64,000 nucleotides of DNA from Fibrobacter sp. UWR3 (GCF_900143055.1 NZ_FRCW01000009.1:62001-126000); one strand, 5' to 3'; positions 25,946 through 35,902 are shown, counted from the stretch's first letter. The notes: a model not told the origin generated them from the sequence alone. Numbers and translations: made by a program.

Positions 25946-27382
25946 CTATTCCGCGTCCTTTATGCAACGGACGCTATACGCATCCGTTATCTTGCCTCCC
26001 GAAACGGAGCTAGAAACAAAGTTTGTTTCCTCGCTAGACAAATACAACGCTTCATACTCGTTCAGCGAGCAGTCCTGTGCATACCAGAACCATGCTTCCT
26101 GCGTAGCGCTTCCATACGAGTTCTCTCCATACATGATTCCGCCAGGGAGAGCCGTAAAGCCCAACACATCCGTTCCATTATTGACATTGTCTGAATAATC
26201 TAACCAGCCATCCTTCGCCCGCAAACCACTCTGCGGGTCACCACCCATAAGCACTATAAAATTGTACAACTCAAACCAATCCGATATCGACGGCAAATGC
26301 CAACCCGCAGGGCATACCTGGCTGGACAATTCGCAGGAATAGAAAGAGCCGTAAGCGTCGCACTGTTCTGCCTCATTGCCGTAGCACCAGCGGTTCCCTT
26401 CCAGTTCGGGCTTTGCAACCGAATCCCTGTAGTCCAGGTTTTCAGCCATCCATGTCTGGCCCCAGATGTCAATTGTCTTGTACACCCTGCCGTCGCGCGC
26501 ATCCGTGAACGAGCCATATCCCCATGCGGTCGAATCTATTTTCCAGCCCTCTTCGCCACACACGAAATGCGTATTGTTCACCGTAATTTTCTTACCGTAG
26601 ATATAACTGGTACAGCCTAAATTCAATCGCATTTCCCTTTCCGTGGGCAACCGGAATCCGCCATTCTCGCAAACGTAGACGCGGCCTGCAGCTCCGTTAT
26701 GCTCATCGTGGAACGAGCCGTCGCCATACAGCCCTGTCGCGTTACACTCGTCACGATCATCGTAGGTATCGTTGTAAATCTGCGGAGCCAACTGCCAACT
26801 CCTGAATACGGTACCCCAGGTTTGCTTTTTGCAAACATAGTACTCATCGTTGTACTTTACTGTGGATGTATCGCCTTCCACAAGGCACGCCGTTCCGCCC
26901 AATGACACCATGATGCTGTCCATCCTGGTGCCTTCGCGCCACTTGCCATCCTGGAACACACAGTAGCGGCGCGTCGCAGGGCATCTCAGGACTTCGCCTT
27001 CCTCGTAGTCTGTGCCCAGCAGTATTGAGTCCGCCGTTTCGTCCTCAACATTTTTCCATACGAAATTATCGCACATGTACCACATGTCATTATTAGACGA
27101 TCTTTCCACTGCACCCTGGCGCGCTGCCGTGCAGCCCCGAAATCCCAGCAGGCAATTGGAACTATCTCGTTCGTGCCAGGCTCCGCTCTCGTACACAAAG
27201 CATTGACGCGGAATTGCATTTTCCCTCCACTTGACCTGGCTTTCTTCCCCTACCGTCCAGCTGAAGTCTTCATATTCGTCATTGCTCATCGGAATCCAGT
27301 TCCCGTTCTGGCAGACATATACCGCAATGTCATTGTAGTGGACCGCCGTATTCATGGTCGCATCATTGCAAGGCATGGACAT
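25946..27382 (-). CDS. FISUMP protein, second half cut off by an in-frame TAG
   Basis: 478 residues from ATG 27382, without any signal peptide. Residues 1-320 hold Cys-rich units such as AVYVCQNGNWIP, CFVYESGAWHE, YCVFQDGKWRE and YYVCKKQTWG; then comes a FISUMP domain with DARDGRVYKTIDIWGQTWMAENLDY, RWCYGNEAEQC, CPAGWHLPSISDW, LGFTALPGG and SVRCIKDAE. This is in the same frame as the gene at 27392-28936 and starts only three codons after its TAG. As it stands the product could only be made by reinitiation and would stay in the cytoplasm. More likely it is the C-terminal half of a 996-codon gene broken by a nonsense change. Confidence 0.8.
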   Translation of the reverse strand: MSMPCNDATMNTAVHYNDIAVYVCQNGNWIPMSNDEYEDFSWTVGEESQVKWRENAIPRQCFVYESGAWHERDSSNCLLGFRGCTAARQGAVERSSNNDMWYMCDNFVWKNVEDETADSILLGTDYEEGEVLRCPATRRYCVFQDGKWREGTRMDSIMVSLGGTACLVEGDTSTVKYNDEYYVCKKQTWGTVFRSWQLAPQIYNDTYDDRDECNATGLYGDGSFHDEHNGAAGRVYVCENGGFRLPTEREMRLNLGCTSYIYGKKITVNNTHFVCGEEGWKIDSTAWGYGSFTDARDGRVYKTIDIWGQTWMAENLDYRDSVAKPELEGNRWCYGNEAEQCDAYGSFYSCELSSQVCPAGWHLPSISDWFELYNFIVLMGGDPQSGLRAKDGWLDYSDNVNNGTDVLGFTALPGGIMYGENSYGSATQEAWFWYAQDCSLNEYEALYLSSEETNFVSSSVSGGKITDAYSVRCIKDAE

Positions 27383-27391
27383 GGGGGCATC

Positions 27392-28936
27392 CTAGACGCA
27401 GCGAACAGAAAGGTGCATCGTGCTACCCAGCGTTCTCGCCATGGACACTCCCGTTTTTTGAAATATCATGTAATACGAAAGTTTTTCTTCTATAGAATTG
27501 TAGTAGAATGAACTTGTCCAGAAATGCGTTTTCAACTGTCCGGGAGGAATCAGCGTCATGCCAAACCTTTCAAAGTCCGATGCCTCCAATCCTCCTACAG
27601 ACCTAAACAGCTCATTCCATTCTTCCATGCTCGGCAAGTGCCAACCCGCAGGGCAAGCTTCCTTGGCATCGTCCCAATAATATTCAGAGCTTTCTCCGTA
27701 GTTCAAATCATCGGCCATCCAGTTCTGGATCCCTATTTTGATGGTATGGTAAGCCTGTCCGTCACGGGCATCCACCAGCTTGCCGTAATCGAAGCTTACC
27801 GTATCCTTATTTTCTGTCGTATCCTTGACAACCGTAGTGTCTGTAACACCTGTCGTATCCTTAACACTTGTCGTGTCCTTGACCTGTACCGTATCCGCAA
27901 CACCCGCAGAGTCCTTAACGTCCGTAGAATCCTTACTGTCATCCCCCCTCCTTTCGGGGATCCACTTGCCGTTCTTGCATATAAAGTAAACACCCCTATT
28001 TGCACTGTAGGGATTGTCGTTCAGCCATGCGGCCCCATCCAACGTTGAGTCGCACGCATCGAACCCATAGATTTTCCACCAGAAGGAATCTATGTAAGAA
28101 ACGACCTGCGTACGGAACGTATCGAACTTGCCGTTCAAGCCCTGTTCCACCGCCCAGTCTGCCATATTTGCGGCGGTGCGCCCGTTTTTCCATAGGCCAT
28201 CCTTTTCAAGGTCTTCTGCAAAATCCGTGATTCGCTCAGCAAGTTTCGAGTTTTCCTCGCCATCGTCATTCTTCGTTGCAAGGCCGAACGGGAGTCCGGA
28301 TCCGCCATCCTTCTCCAGACCACCCAGCATAATCACGCTTATCGCTAACAGTGCCGCATTTCCGTCGCCATTGCTATAGATATTCAGGTCTTCGGCCAGG
28401 GCAAAGTCGCCACTGATTCCAAAGGCCCTGAGCACCTCTCGCTCCGCCTGCATTTTCGCTTCCGCGACGGTCAAGCCCTCTTCCCTTACAAGGTAGAGTA
28501 CGCGCAAATATTCCAGGTGCGTAAGCAAGTTCACGTTCGCCGACTTGCGGGCAGTAAGGTCTACCAGCGCATTCAAGGTCACCGTCGCTTTTGATTTTTC
28601 ACCCGTGAGTTCATCGCGGTACGTACCCACGGCCGTAAGCAGTGCATACGGGGATTCGAATTCGCTGAATTCCAGGGAGTAGGTCCCCTCGTCATTCAGC
28701 ACCCCGCCCTCGGAAACATTCCCCACCGGCAGGAGCGTAGTTGCCTCCAGTTCCTGTATGGAAATTTTCGAACCCTTCGAGAACGGGCCCTTCTGCACAA
28801 AGCCCGCGAGCGTTCTTTTTTCGGTATACGGGGAATCCAGTTCTTTGTCGGTACCGCTATCACCGCACGCACCAAGCAAAGCAAACAGCGTCGCATATAC
28901 AAGAGCAGCAAAAAATGTCCGACCAAAATGAATCAT
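27392..28936 (-). CDS. FISUMP lipoprotein, first half, ending at TAG in SVRCV(K)D
   Basis: 514 residues. Signal peptide and lipobox LGAC near residue 24. Residues about 40-250 are the N-terminal domain shared with the two giant FISUMP lipoproteins (LAGFVQKGPF, ANVNLLTHLEYLRV). One Cys unit follows (CDSTLDG...GVYFICKNGKWIP), then a repeat linker of VKDTT-like units, then FISUMP domain one: DARDGQAYHTIKIGIQNWMADDLNY, CPAGWHLPSMEEW, FWTSSF and LSVRCV at a TAG stop. Other FISUMP domains end SVRCVKD; here the Lys codon is TAG and the next codon still reads Asp. The frame stays open for a further 481 codons. Signal, anchor and first FISUMP are intact, so this half may still work. Confidence 0.85.
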   Translation of the reverse strand: MIHFGRTFFAALVYATLFALLGACGDSGTDKELDSPYTEKRTLAGFVQKGPFSKGSKISIQELEATTLLPVGNVSEGGVLNDEGTYSLEFSEFESPYALLTAVGTYRDELTGEKSKATVTLNALVDLTARKSANVNLLTHLEYLRVLYLVREEGLTVAEAKMQAEREVLRAFGISGDFALAEDLNIYSNGDGNAALLAISVIMLGGLEKDGGSGLPFGLATKNDDGEENSKLAERITDFAEDLEKDGLWKNGRTAANMADWAVEQGLNGKFDTFRTQVVSYIDSFWWKIYGFDACDSTLDGAAWLNDNPYSANRGVYFICKNGKWIPERRGDDSKDSTDVKDSAGVADTVQVKDTTSVKDTTGVTDTTVVKDTTENKDTVSFDYGKLVDARDGQAYHTIKIGIQNWMADDLNYGESSEYYWDDAKEACPAGWHLPSMEEWNELFRSVGGLEASDFERFGMTLIPPGQLKTHFWTSSFYYNSIEEKLSYYMIFQKTGVSMARTLGSTMHLSVRCV

Positions 28937-29129
28937 CCTAGCCCGCCTTTTTCGAGAAAAACACCCTATTGGAAATATAAAAACTCTTCTCGCAACAAAA
29001 AATTTACACTTTGTTGTAAATCGTTCAATAGTATTTGGGCAGGGCAGTCAATTTTTCGCGCACTCCTGCCATTTTCAATATACATTTGAGGCGTGTAGTG
29101 TTATTAGGGTTACTTTCAGAGGAATCCAA

Positions 29130-30803
29130 ATGAAGCAAATTCTCGCAAAAACAGCCATTTTCGCCATCGCGGGCGCAATCTCTGCAACGGCGGCGCTCCC
29201 CACTGCAAAGCAGGTCCAAGCCAACATGGGCATGGGGTTCAACATCGGCAACTCGATGGAAGTGCCGAACAACCCGACCGCATGGGGCAACCCCTTCCCC
29301 ACGCAGGCCCTGCTCGACTCCGTGAAAGCGGCAGGCTTCAACACGGTGCGCATTCCCTGCGCATGGGATAGCCACACGAGCGGCGGCAAGGTCACCGAAA
29401 CCTGGCTCGATTCCGTAAAGACAGTCGTTGACTACGCGATGCGCGCGGGCCTCTACACGATTTTGAACATCCACCACGAAGGTGAAGGCGGCTGGTTCCA
29501 GACAAACATCGGCACGAGCGTCAACTCGACCGTCGACAACAAGATGAAGACGTACTGGACGCAGATTGCGAACAAGTTCAAGAACTACAACGAACGACTG
29601 ATTTTTGCGGGCGCGAACGAGCCCGGCCCGAATGTGAACACCTGGACGGCCCAGCATGTAAGCACGCTGATGCACTACTACCAGACGTTTATTGACGCCG
29701 TGCGCGCCACCGGCGGGAACAACGCCACCCGCACGCTCATTATCCAGGGCCTCAACACCGACATCGACAAGTCTGTCGCGAACGCTCCCGTTAGCACGTT
29801 CCCTAAGGACAAAGTAACAGGCTACCTGATGTTCGAGGTGCATTACTACGACCCGTACCAGTACACGCTCATGACTAGCCAGCAGGACTGGGGCGCAAGC
29901 GAACCCATCATGCCGCAGTACTACTACGGTAATTACCAGAAGGCGAGCGAACCCAAGCGCAACGCGGGCTACAACGCGTGGGCAGGTTCCATCGATTCCA
30001 AAATCGCAGGCATCGGCCACCCGCAGGAACAGTTCGCCAAGATGAAGACAAACTACGTGGACAAGGGTTACCCGGTCATTGTCGGCGAATTCGGCGCGAA
30101 CGTGCGCTCTCCGGAACTGAGCGGTTCTGACCTGAACCTCCACAAGCAGGGCCGCGTGCAGTGGCACAAGGACGTGGTGAGCGCGGCCAAGCAGTACGGG
30201 CTCACCCCCATCCTCTGGGACATGGGCAACGAGAGCAATTCCGGCTACGACAACATGGCCTACATCCGTCGCCAGAGCAGCCCTGTGGGCAAGGTGCTCG
30301 AAACCGACGTCATCAACGCGATGCGCAGCGTGTACAACCTCGGCAACTATGTGAACACGGGCGTGACGCACGTAGAAGACTTCATTACCGGCGGCAGCGA
30401 GAACCCGGCTACGAGCAGCAGCACGGTCGTTCCGCCGGCATCAAGTTCTGCAATCGCGCCCACATCAAGTTCCGCAATCGCGCCTGTTTCCAGTTCAGCA
30501 ATCGCGCCGGCATCGAGCAGCACGGAAATCTACCCCTGCGATGCCATGATTCCGGAATGCGGCTGGACGGGAATAACGCCAGACGTTCTCGCGGGCAGTC
30601 ACGTTAACGCGAATCTCGTACGCGAGGGAAGCATGCTCCGCTCGAACGCCACCATCCGCCTGTTCGACCTGAACGGCAACATGGTGCGGGAGGCAAGCGC
30701 AGAAATCGCAAGCGGCCATAGCGAAATGGACCTGCGCGGGCTCCGTCAGGGCATGTACATTGCCCGCAGCGGCTCGCAGACCCTCCGCGTGCAGGTGAAA
30801 TAA
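29130..30803 (+). CDS. GH5 endoglucanase with Ser linker and sorting tail
   Basis: 557 residues. Signal peptide 1-21. Catalytic TIM barrel about 25-405: MGMGFNIGNSMEV, AGFNTVRIPCAWDSH, acid/base Glu near 165 in AGANEPGPN, FEVHYYDPYQYTLM, and nucleophile Glu near 320 in VIVGEFGA. This is the GH5 cellulase family, which hydrolyses beta-1,4-glucans. A linker (about 423-468) has four nine-residue repeats of the SSSAIAP type. The tail (MLRSNATIRLFDLNGNMVREAS to SQTLRVQVK) resembles type IX sorting domains. GAGG precedes the ATG. It is followed at 31262 by a related GH5 gene, and both are preceded by complex spacers. Confidence 0.9.
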   Translation: MKQILAKTAIFAIAGAISATAALPTAKQVQANMGMGFNIGNSMEVPNNPTAWGNPFPTQALLDSVKAAGFNTVRIPCAWDSHTSGGKVTETWLDSVKTVVDYAMRAGLYTILNIHHEGEGGWFQTNIGTSVNSTVDNKMKTYWTQIANKFKNYNERLIFAGANEPGPNVNTWTAQHVSTLMHYYQTFIDAVRATGGNNATRTLIIQGLNTDIDKSVANAPVSTFPKDKVTGYLMFEVHYYDPYQYTLMTSQQDWGASEPIMPQYYYGNYQKASEPKRNAGYNAWAGSIDSKIAGIGHPQEQFAKMKTNYVDKGYPVIVGEFGANVRSPELSGSDLNLHKQGRVQWHKDVVSAAKQYGLTPILWDMGNESNSGYDNMAYIRRQSSPVGKVLETDVINAMRSVYNLGNYVNTGVTHVEDFITGGSENPATSSSTVVPPASSSAIAPTSSSAIAPVSSSAIAPASSSTEIYPCDAMIPECGWTGITPDVLAGSHVNANLVREGSMLRSNATIRLFDLNGNMVREASAEIASGHSEMDLRGLRQGMYIARSGSQTLRVQVK

Positions 30804-30877
30804 CGCGAACTGATGCGCCAATAGCGTGCGAACAGATGCGCGGCCCCAAAAGCCGCATTACAAGCTTTAAAATAACA

Positions 30878-31069
30878 CCCTTTACATACCACCATATAGC
30901 AAAACAACCCCACGGTATGTAAAGGGTTGTTTCTTTTTTTCCGGTTTACATACTTTTCCGGCTTTTTCAGGCAAAAATCAGCAAAAACACGCCTAGAAGT
31001 CGATTTTTCACACGATTTTCGGCCATTTTTACATACTAAAAGCGTGTTTTCATGCATTTGGTATGTAAA
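30878..31069. repeat. Five copies of TTTACATACY, in inverted pairs, before the second GH5 gene
   Basis: Copies: 30881-30890 (+), 30914-30923 (-), 30945-30954 (+), 31028-31037 (+), 31060-31069 (-). The first pair has 13-base perfect arms (CCCTTTACATACC and its complement) around a 23-base loop; the last pair has a 22-base loop. No gene is visible in this 458-base spacer. Confidence 0.6.
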
Positions 31070-31201
31070 GACGCCTAAAAACAGCAGTAAAACCGGCAAA
31101 AACAACCCGAAATCGGCCCTGTTGTACCCCGTTGAGTATTCTACACCGCAAAAAACACGCTGGAACACATTTTTCTTTATTTTCGGTGTCCCAGAATCTA
31201 A

Positions 31202-31219
31202 TTTCATAGAAAACAGACA
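31202..31219 (+). promoter_or_regulatory. 18-base element shared with the lipoprotein gene at 5.5 kb
   Basis: TTTCATAGAAAACAGACA, one mismatch to 5470-5487. Lies 42 bases before the ATG of the second GH5 gene. Confidence 0.4.
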
Positions 31220-31261
31220 ACCGGGCAAGTCATGCCCACACATACCATATAAGGAGTCAAA

Positions 31262-33367
31262 ATGTTTGGTATCGGAAAGTTTGGTCTCGTGTTCGGCGCG
31301 CTCTCGCTCGCAAGCACGGCTGCGTTCGCCCTCCCCAAGGCGACCGAGATTTACCCCGACATGGGTCTCGGCTACAACATCGGTAACACCATGGAAGTGC
31401 CGGGCAACCAAGGTGGTCCAACAGGATGGGGCAACCCCTTCCCGGATGCCGCTTACGTGAAGGCAATCAAGGACGCCGGCTTCAACACCGTTCGTATTCC
31501 CTGCGCCTGGGACAGCCACGCCTCTAACGGAACAATTAATGCCGGCTGGCTTGACTCTGTAAAGACCGTCGTCGATCTCGTCATCAACAACGGCATGTAC
31601 GCCATCTTGAACAGCCACTGGGACGGCGGTTGGCTCGAAGACCACGTGTTCGACGGCGAAGGCTACGACAAAACTGGTCTCGTGAACAGTTCTGCAGCAA
31701 CCGTTGCCGCCAAGCAGGAATCTTACTGGAAGCAGATCGCTACCAAGTTCGCCGCTTACGACGAACACCTGATTTTCGCATCCGCCAACGAACCCGGCGT
31801 GAACGACCCATGGAACGGCGGTGCGGACAACGGCCAGTGGGCCTTCGACGAGAACCGCATGAAGGTTCTCAAGCAGTTCCATGAAGCATGCATCAAGGCA
31901 GTGCGTTCTACCGGCGGAAACAACGCCACCCGTATCGTGGTCGTGCAGGCCCCGCGTACCGAAATCGACAAGTCTCCGCTCCTCGCCTCCATGTACCCGA
32001 CTGACCCGGCTGGCGACGGCTACACCATGGCCGAAGTACACTTCTACCCGTATCAGTTCTCGCTCATGACTGGTGGCGACGAAGACTGGGGCAAGATGTT
32101 CTACTACTGGGAAGACCAGACTCCGGGTAACGACGCGGCACACACCTGCTCCGGCACGGCCCTCGGTTCCAAGAAGTCTATCAACGAACTGTTCAGCGGT
32201 CTCAAGAGCCGTTTCTACGACAAGGGCATTCCGGTCGTAATCGGCGAAATGGGCGCAGTCAAGCGTTTCTCCCTCACAGGAGACAACCTGAAGGCGCACC
32301 TGAAGGCTCGTGCCGCCTGGTACGGCTACACAGTCGCTGCAGCCAAGCAGAACGGTCTCGTTCCTTGCGTGTGGGACACCGGTGACGAAGGCGATGGCAA
32401 CTTCACCATCATCCGCCGTCAGGTGAACAAGTTCGGCGGCAACGTGGGCGACATTACCGACGTCGAAACTTTGAACGCCATGCGCGAAGCATACGGCCAG
32501 GCTGCGCTTCCGGGTGGTTCCATTGATTCTCTCGTCAACCAGAACCCCGACGTTCCCGAAGGTTCCGGCAAGGGTGTCGAAGTTACCTACAAGACTGCAA
32601 CATCCGACTCCAGCGAAGTGGGCACGCTCCGTATCAACCTTTCTGGCACCAAGAAGGATCTTTCCCAGTACGTGGGCATTGAAATCCGTCTGAAAGGTTC
32701 CGTCGAAACTGCAGGCCCCTGCACCGGTGCAGGCGATGGCTGCGGTGAATACGGCTGGACCTCCATGGACCTCTTCATGATGACCGGTGGCAGCTGGGCA
32801 TGGTTCGACGCTCCCGTGCTGGAACAGGCCGACCAGGAACTCGATGCGACCAAGTTCCAGACCATTCAGGTCAAGTGGGATGAGTTCCGCACCGAACCGA
32901 CCGACCTCAACTCCGCAAACGCCATCGGCCTGAACCTCTATGGTACGCAGGTCACCGGCACAATCACTTTTGACTACATCGCGGGCATCAAGGCCGACGG
33001 CTCTACCGAAATCATCGATGACTTCGACAAGAAACCCGGACTCGAAGGCACCGCCACCGGCAAGGTTGTCGCCCTCAACGGCACAGGCGACATCGGAGCG
33101 AACGCCATCAAGCCCACACGCGTCGCCAGCAGCAAGATGCTCGTGAGCGTACGTCCGAGCTCGGTGACCGCCTCGTTCAGCGCCGCCACCGCAGGCATGG
33201 CAAGCGCCACGCTCATGAACTTCATGGGCCAGGTCATCGACCAGAAGAACTTCAACGCAAGCAAGGGCGCGAACAGCGTCGAACTGCAGAGCAACTACCG
33301 CGGGGCCGCAATGCTCATCGTGAAGCAGGGCAGCCAGCGCTACGCCCAGAAGGTTCTCCTGAAGTAA
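31262..33367 (+). CDS. GH5 endoglucanase with C-terminal carbohydrate-binding domain and sorting tail
   Basis: 701 residues. Signal peptide ends near AAFA (about 23). GH5 barrel to about residue 420: LGYNIGNTMEV, AGFNTVRIPCAWDSHAS, acid/base Glu near 177 in FASANEPG, AEVHFYPYQFSLM and nucleophile Glu near 328 in VIGEMGA. Residues about 435-620 form a jelly-roll-like domain (SEVGTLRINLSGTKKDLSQYVGIEIRLKGS; GTITFDYIAGIKA), likely a CBM11/30-like glucan binder. The last 70 residues (ASATLMNFMGQVIDQK to RYAQKVLLK) look like a sorting tail. AAGGAG precedes the ATG. Catalytic-domain motifs are close to those of the gene at 29130, pointing to an old duplication, but linker and binding domain differ. 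Confidence 0.9.
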   Translation: MFGIGKFGLVFGALSLASTAAFALPKATEIYPDMGLGYNIGNTMEVPGNQGGPTGWGNPFPDAAYVKAIKDAGFNTVRIPCAWDSHASNGTINAGWLDSVKTVVDLVINNGMYAILNSHWDGGWLEDHVFDGEGYDKTGLVNSSAATVAAKQESYWKQIATKFAAYDEHLIFASANEPGVNDPWNGGADNGQWAFDENRMKVLKQFHEACIKAVRSTGGNNATRIVVVQAPRTEIDKSPLLASMYPTDPAGDGYTMAEVHFYPYQFSLMTGGDEDWGKMFYYWEDQTPGNDAAHTCSGTALGSKKSINELFSGLKSRFYDKGIPVVIGEMGAVKRFSLTGDNLKAHLKARAAWYGYTVAAAKQNGLVPCVWDTGDEGDGNFTIIRRQVNKFGGNVGDITDVETLNAMREAYGQAALPGGSIDSLVNQNPDVPEGSGKGVEVTYKTATSDSSEVGTLRINLSGTKKDLSQYVGIEIRLKGSVETAGPCTGAGDGCGEYGWTSMDLFMMTGGSWAWFDAPVLEQADQELDATKFQTIQVKWDEFRTEPTDLNSANAIGLNLYGTQVTGTITFDYIAGIKADGSTEIIDDFDKKPGLEGTATGKVVALNGTGDIGANAIKPTRVASSKMLVSVRPSSVTASFSAATAGMASATLMNFMGQVIDQKNFNASKGANSVELQSNYRGAAMLIVKQGSQRYAQKVLLK

Positions 33368-33435
33368 CATAAAGCCCGCAAGGCAGGAGTGTCCTTGTCG
33401 GGCTAATCCCCAAGAGGGATGTGTGGAAATCCCCC

Positions 33436-33465
33436 GCAGCGAATGCCGCGGGGGATATTTTCAGA
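33436..33465 (+). terminator. Hairpin after the second GH5 gene
   Basis: CCCCCGC / GCGGGGG stem followed by ATATTTT. Likely terminates the GH5 transcript. Confidence 0.6.
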
Positions 33466-33519
33466 CCGCTCGTTCGTCGTATCAGGAACTGAACCTACGG
33501 TTTCTCACTCACTCTCACT

Positions 33520-33548
33520 GCAAAGGCCCGTTTATCACGGGCCTTTTC
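33520..33548. terminator. Bidirectional terminator between GH5 and maeB
   Basis: AAAGGCCCG / CGGGCCTTTT stem with a six-base loop; A on the left and T on the right serve both strands. The motif GACCGCTCGTTCGTCG occurs on either side (about 33466 and 33560). Confidence 0.7.
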
Positions 33549-33580
33549 CGTTCACGGAGACCGCTCGTTCGTCGCGGTCC

Positions 33581-35902
33581 TTACCACATCTTGTCGAATT
33601 TCTTGCGGCTCTTTTCCTCGTCCTTCTTCTCCTGCACAATCGCGTCGATTACGGCGGCGACCGTCAGGTTGAAGATATCGTGCACGGAGGCGTCGGAGTC
33701 GGTGAAATGCACCGGCTTGTTCAGGCCCATCTGCACGGGACCGATGGACTCGCCCACGCCCATCTCGAGAAGCATCTTGCAAGTAGTATTCGCAGAAGAG
33801 AGGCACGGGAAGATAAGCGTGTTGACCGTCTGGCCCTTGAGCTTGTTGAACGGGTACTTGGTATCGCGCAGCTGCTTGTCGAGCGCCACGTTCACCTGCA
33901 TTTCGCCATCGATCATGTAGTCCGGGAACTGCTCGTGAATCATCTTCACCGCATCGCGGGCCTTGTTTGCCGTACCGCGGGCCGCTTCCTTGTCACTGCC
34001 GAAGTTCGCGTAGCTGAGCATCGCCATCACCGGTTCGTGAGCGAAGAACCGCACCGCGTCGTGCGTGAGCTTCACGACATCCACGAGCGTTTCGGCATCG
34101 GGGTCGCGGTTCACGAGCGTATCGGCCAGGAAGAACGTTCCCTTGCGCGTGCTCAGGATATGCATTGCACCGAAGTGCTTGTATTCCTCGCGGATGCCGA
34201 TGATTTCCTTCGCAAGTTCAATCGTCTCGCTGTACTTGGAGTAGCCGCCCGTAATGAACGCGTCGGCATCGCCCGTCTTGACCATCATCATGCCAAAATG
34301 GTTCGGTTCGAACATGTCGTCGCGGGCCTCGTCGAGCGTCACGCCGTTGCGGCCGTTTTCCTCGGCGTAAATCGTCGCGTACTTGCGGCGGCGTTCGAAT
34401 TCCTCGGGCGAGCGCGGGTTTACAATCCTGATGCCCGTAAGGTCGAGCTGTTCGCGCTGGGCGATAATCTGGATGCGTTCCGGGTTGCCGAGCACAATCG
34501 GGTGTGCAACGCCTTCCACCTTTGCCTGCACGGCAGCCTTGAGCATGTTCAGGTTGCTCTCGGCGAACACCACGCGCTTCGGGTTGCTGCGGGCGGTATC
34601 GCTGAACTGGCGGATAAGCTTGTTGTCGTAGCCCATCATGTCGCGGAGCCTGTCGTAGTAAGCGTCCCAGTCGGTAATCGGCTTGCGGGCCACACCGCTC
34701 TCGATGGCCGCCTTCGCCACCGCGATAGAAACTTCCGTAAGCAGGCGCGGGTCAAGCGGCTTCGGAATCAAGTATTCCTTGCCGAAGGTAAAGCGCTGCG
34801 CGTTGTAGGCAATGTTCACCACGTCGGGCACCGGCTGGTGCGCAAGAGCGGCAATCGCACGCACAGCCGCATGCTTCATGTGCTCGTTGATGCAGGTCGC
34901 GCGCACGTCCAGCGCCCCGCGGAAAATGTACGGGAAACCGATGACGTTGTTCACCTGGTTCGGGTAGTCGCTGCGGCCCGTCGCAAAAATCAGGTCGCCA
35001 CGGCTCGCCATCGCCTCTTCATAGCTGATTTCGGGAGTCGGGTTCGCGAGTGCGAAGACAATCGGCTGGTCGGCCATGCTGCGCACCATCTCGCGGGTCA
35101 GAATGTTGCCCTTCGAGAGGCCAACGAACACGTCGGCGCCCTTCATGGCATCTTCAAGAGTCTCGATGTCGGTGCGGTCAGTCGCAAAGAACGCCTTCGC
35201 CTCGGTAAGGCCCTTGCGGTCCTTGCGGATAACGCCCTTGCTGTCGCACATCACCAGGTTTTCTTTCCTGAGGCCGAGCGACAGGTACAAGCGGGTGCAG
35301 GCGCAGGCGGCAGCGCCGGCACCGTTCACCACCATCTTCACGTCGCGGATGCTCTTGCCCGCAACCTCGATGGCATTCAGGAGGCCCGCCGAAGAAATGA
35401 TGGCCGTACCGTGCTGGTCATCGTGCATCACGGGGATGTCGAGTTCCGCCTTCAGCGTGTTCTCGATCTCGAAGCATTCCGGAGCCTTGATATCTTCCAG
35501 GTTGATGCCGCCGAACGTCGGGGCGATACCCTTCACGATTTCGATGAACTTCTTCGGGTCCTTCTCGTTGATTTCGATGTCAAATACGTCGATGCCCGCG
35601 TAAATCTTGAACAGGAGCGCCTTGCCTTCCATCACCGGCTTGCCCGCGAGGGCGCCGATATCGCCGAGGCCGAGAACCGCAGTGCCGTTAGAAATCACCG
35701 CGACCAGGTTGCCCTTGCCCGTGTATTCGTAGGCCAGGTTGTTATCCTTTTCAATTTCCAAGCAAGGAACAGCTACACCCAGAGTGTACGCAAGACCAAG
35801 GTCGGTCTGCGTGCTGTGCGGCTTGGTCGGCACGATTTCGATCTTGCCGGGCTTGCCCATGGAATGGTATTCGAGCGCCTGTTCCTTCAAATCCTTGCTC
35901 AT
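33581..35902 (-). CDS. maeB: NADP-dependent malic enzyme with phosphotransacetylase-like domain
   Basis: 773 residues. Malic enzyme part (about 1-430): [23 protein letters not shown], catalytic [11 protein letters not shown], Rossmann [14 protein letters not shown], and [11 protein letters not shown]-terminal part (about 440-770) is phosphotransacetylase-like ([49 protein letters not shown]), typical of the MaeB class where it acts as an acetyl-CoA sensing domain. Converts malate to pyruvate and CO2 with NADP+. ATG 35902 has AAAGGAG upstream; a longer frame adds 14 basic residues without support. AAATATAGAAAAAA at 35996-36009 is a -10-like box on this strand. Confidence 0.93.
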   Translation of the reverse strand: MSKDLKEQALEYHSMGKPGKIEIVPTKPHSTQTDLGLAYTLGVAVPCLEIEKDNNLAYEYTGKGNLVAVISNGTAVLGLGDIGALAGKPVMEGKALLFKIYAGIDVFDIEINEKDPKKFIEIVKGIAPTFGGINLEDIKAPECFEIENTLKAELDIPVMHDDQHGTAIISSAGLLNAIEVAGKSIRDVKMVVNGAGAAACACTRLYLSLGLRKENLVMCDSKGVIRKDRKGLTEAKAFFATDRTDIETLEDAMKGADVFVGLSKGNILTREMVRSMADQPIVFALANPTPEISYEEAMASRGDLIFATGRSDYPNQVNNVIGFPYIFRGALDVRATCINEHMKHAAVRAIAALAHQPVPDVVNIAYNAQRFTFGKEYLIPKPLDPRLLTEVSIAVAKAAIESGVARKPITDWDAYYDRLRDMMGYDNKLIRQFSDTARSNPKRVVFAESNLNMLKAAVQAKVEGVAHPIVLGNPERIQIIAQREQLDLTGIRIVNPRSPEEFERRRKYATIYAEENGRNGVTLDEARDDMFEPNHFGMMMVKTGDADAFITGGYSKYSETIELAKEIIGIREEYKHFGAMHILSTRKGTFFLADTLVNRDPDAETLVDVVKLTHDAVRFFAHEPVMAMLSYANFGSDKEAARGTANKARDAVKMIHEQFPDYMIDGEMQVNVALDKQLRDTKYPFNKLKGQTVNTLIFPCLSSANTTCKMLLEMGVGESIGPVQMGLNKPVHFTDSDASVHDIFNLTVAAVIDAIVQEKKDEEKSRKKFDKMW

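Noticed and set aside
30400-30540. Direct repeats as a CRISPR or mobile element
   Set aside because: They lie in frame inside a gene and encode the SSSAIAP linker.
30746-33370. An 874-codon open frame on the minus strand opposite the second GH5 gene
   Set aside because: The GH5 gene on the plus strand has a signal peptide, ribosome site and family motifs; the opposite frame has none.
33368-33580. tRNA or small structured RNA gene
   Set aside because: The stems are explained by two terminators; no cloverleaf or CCA-type end was found.
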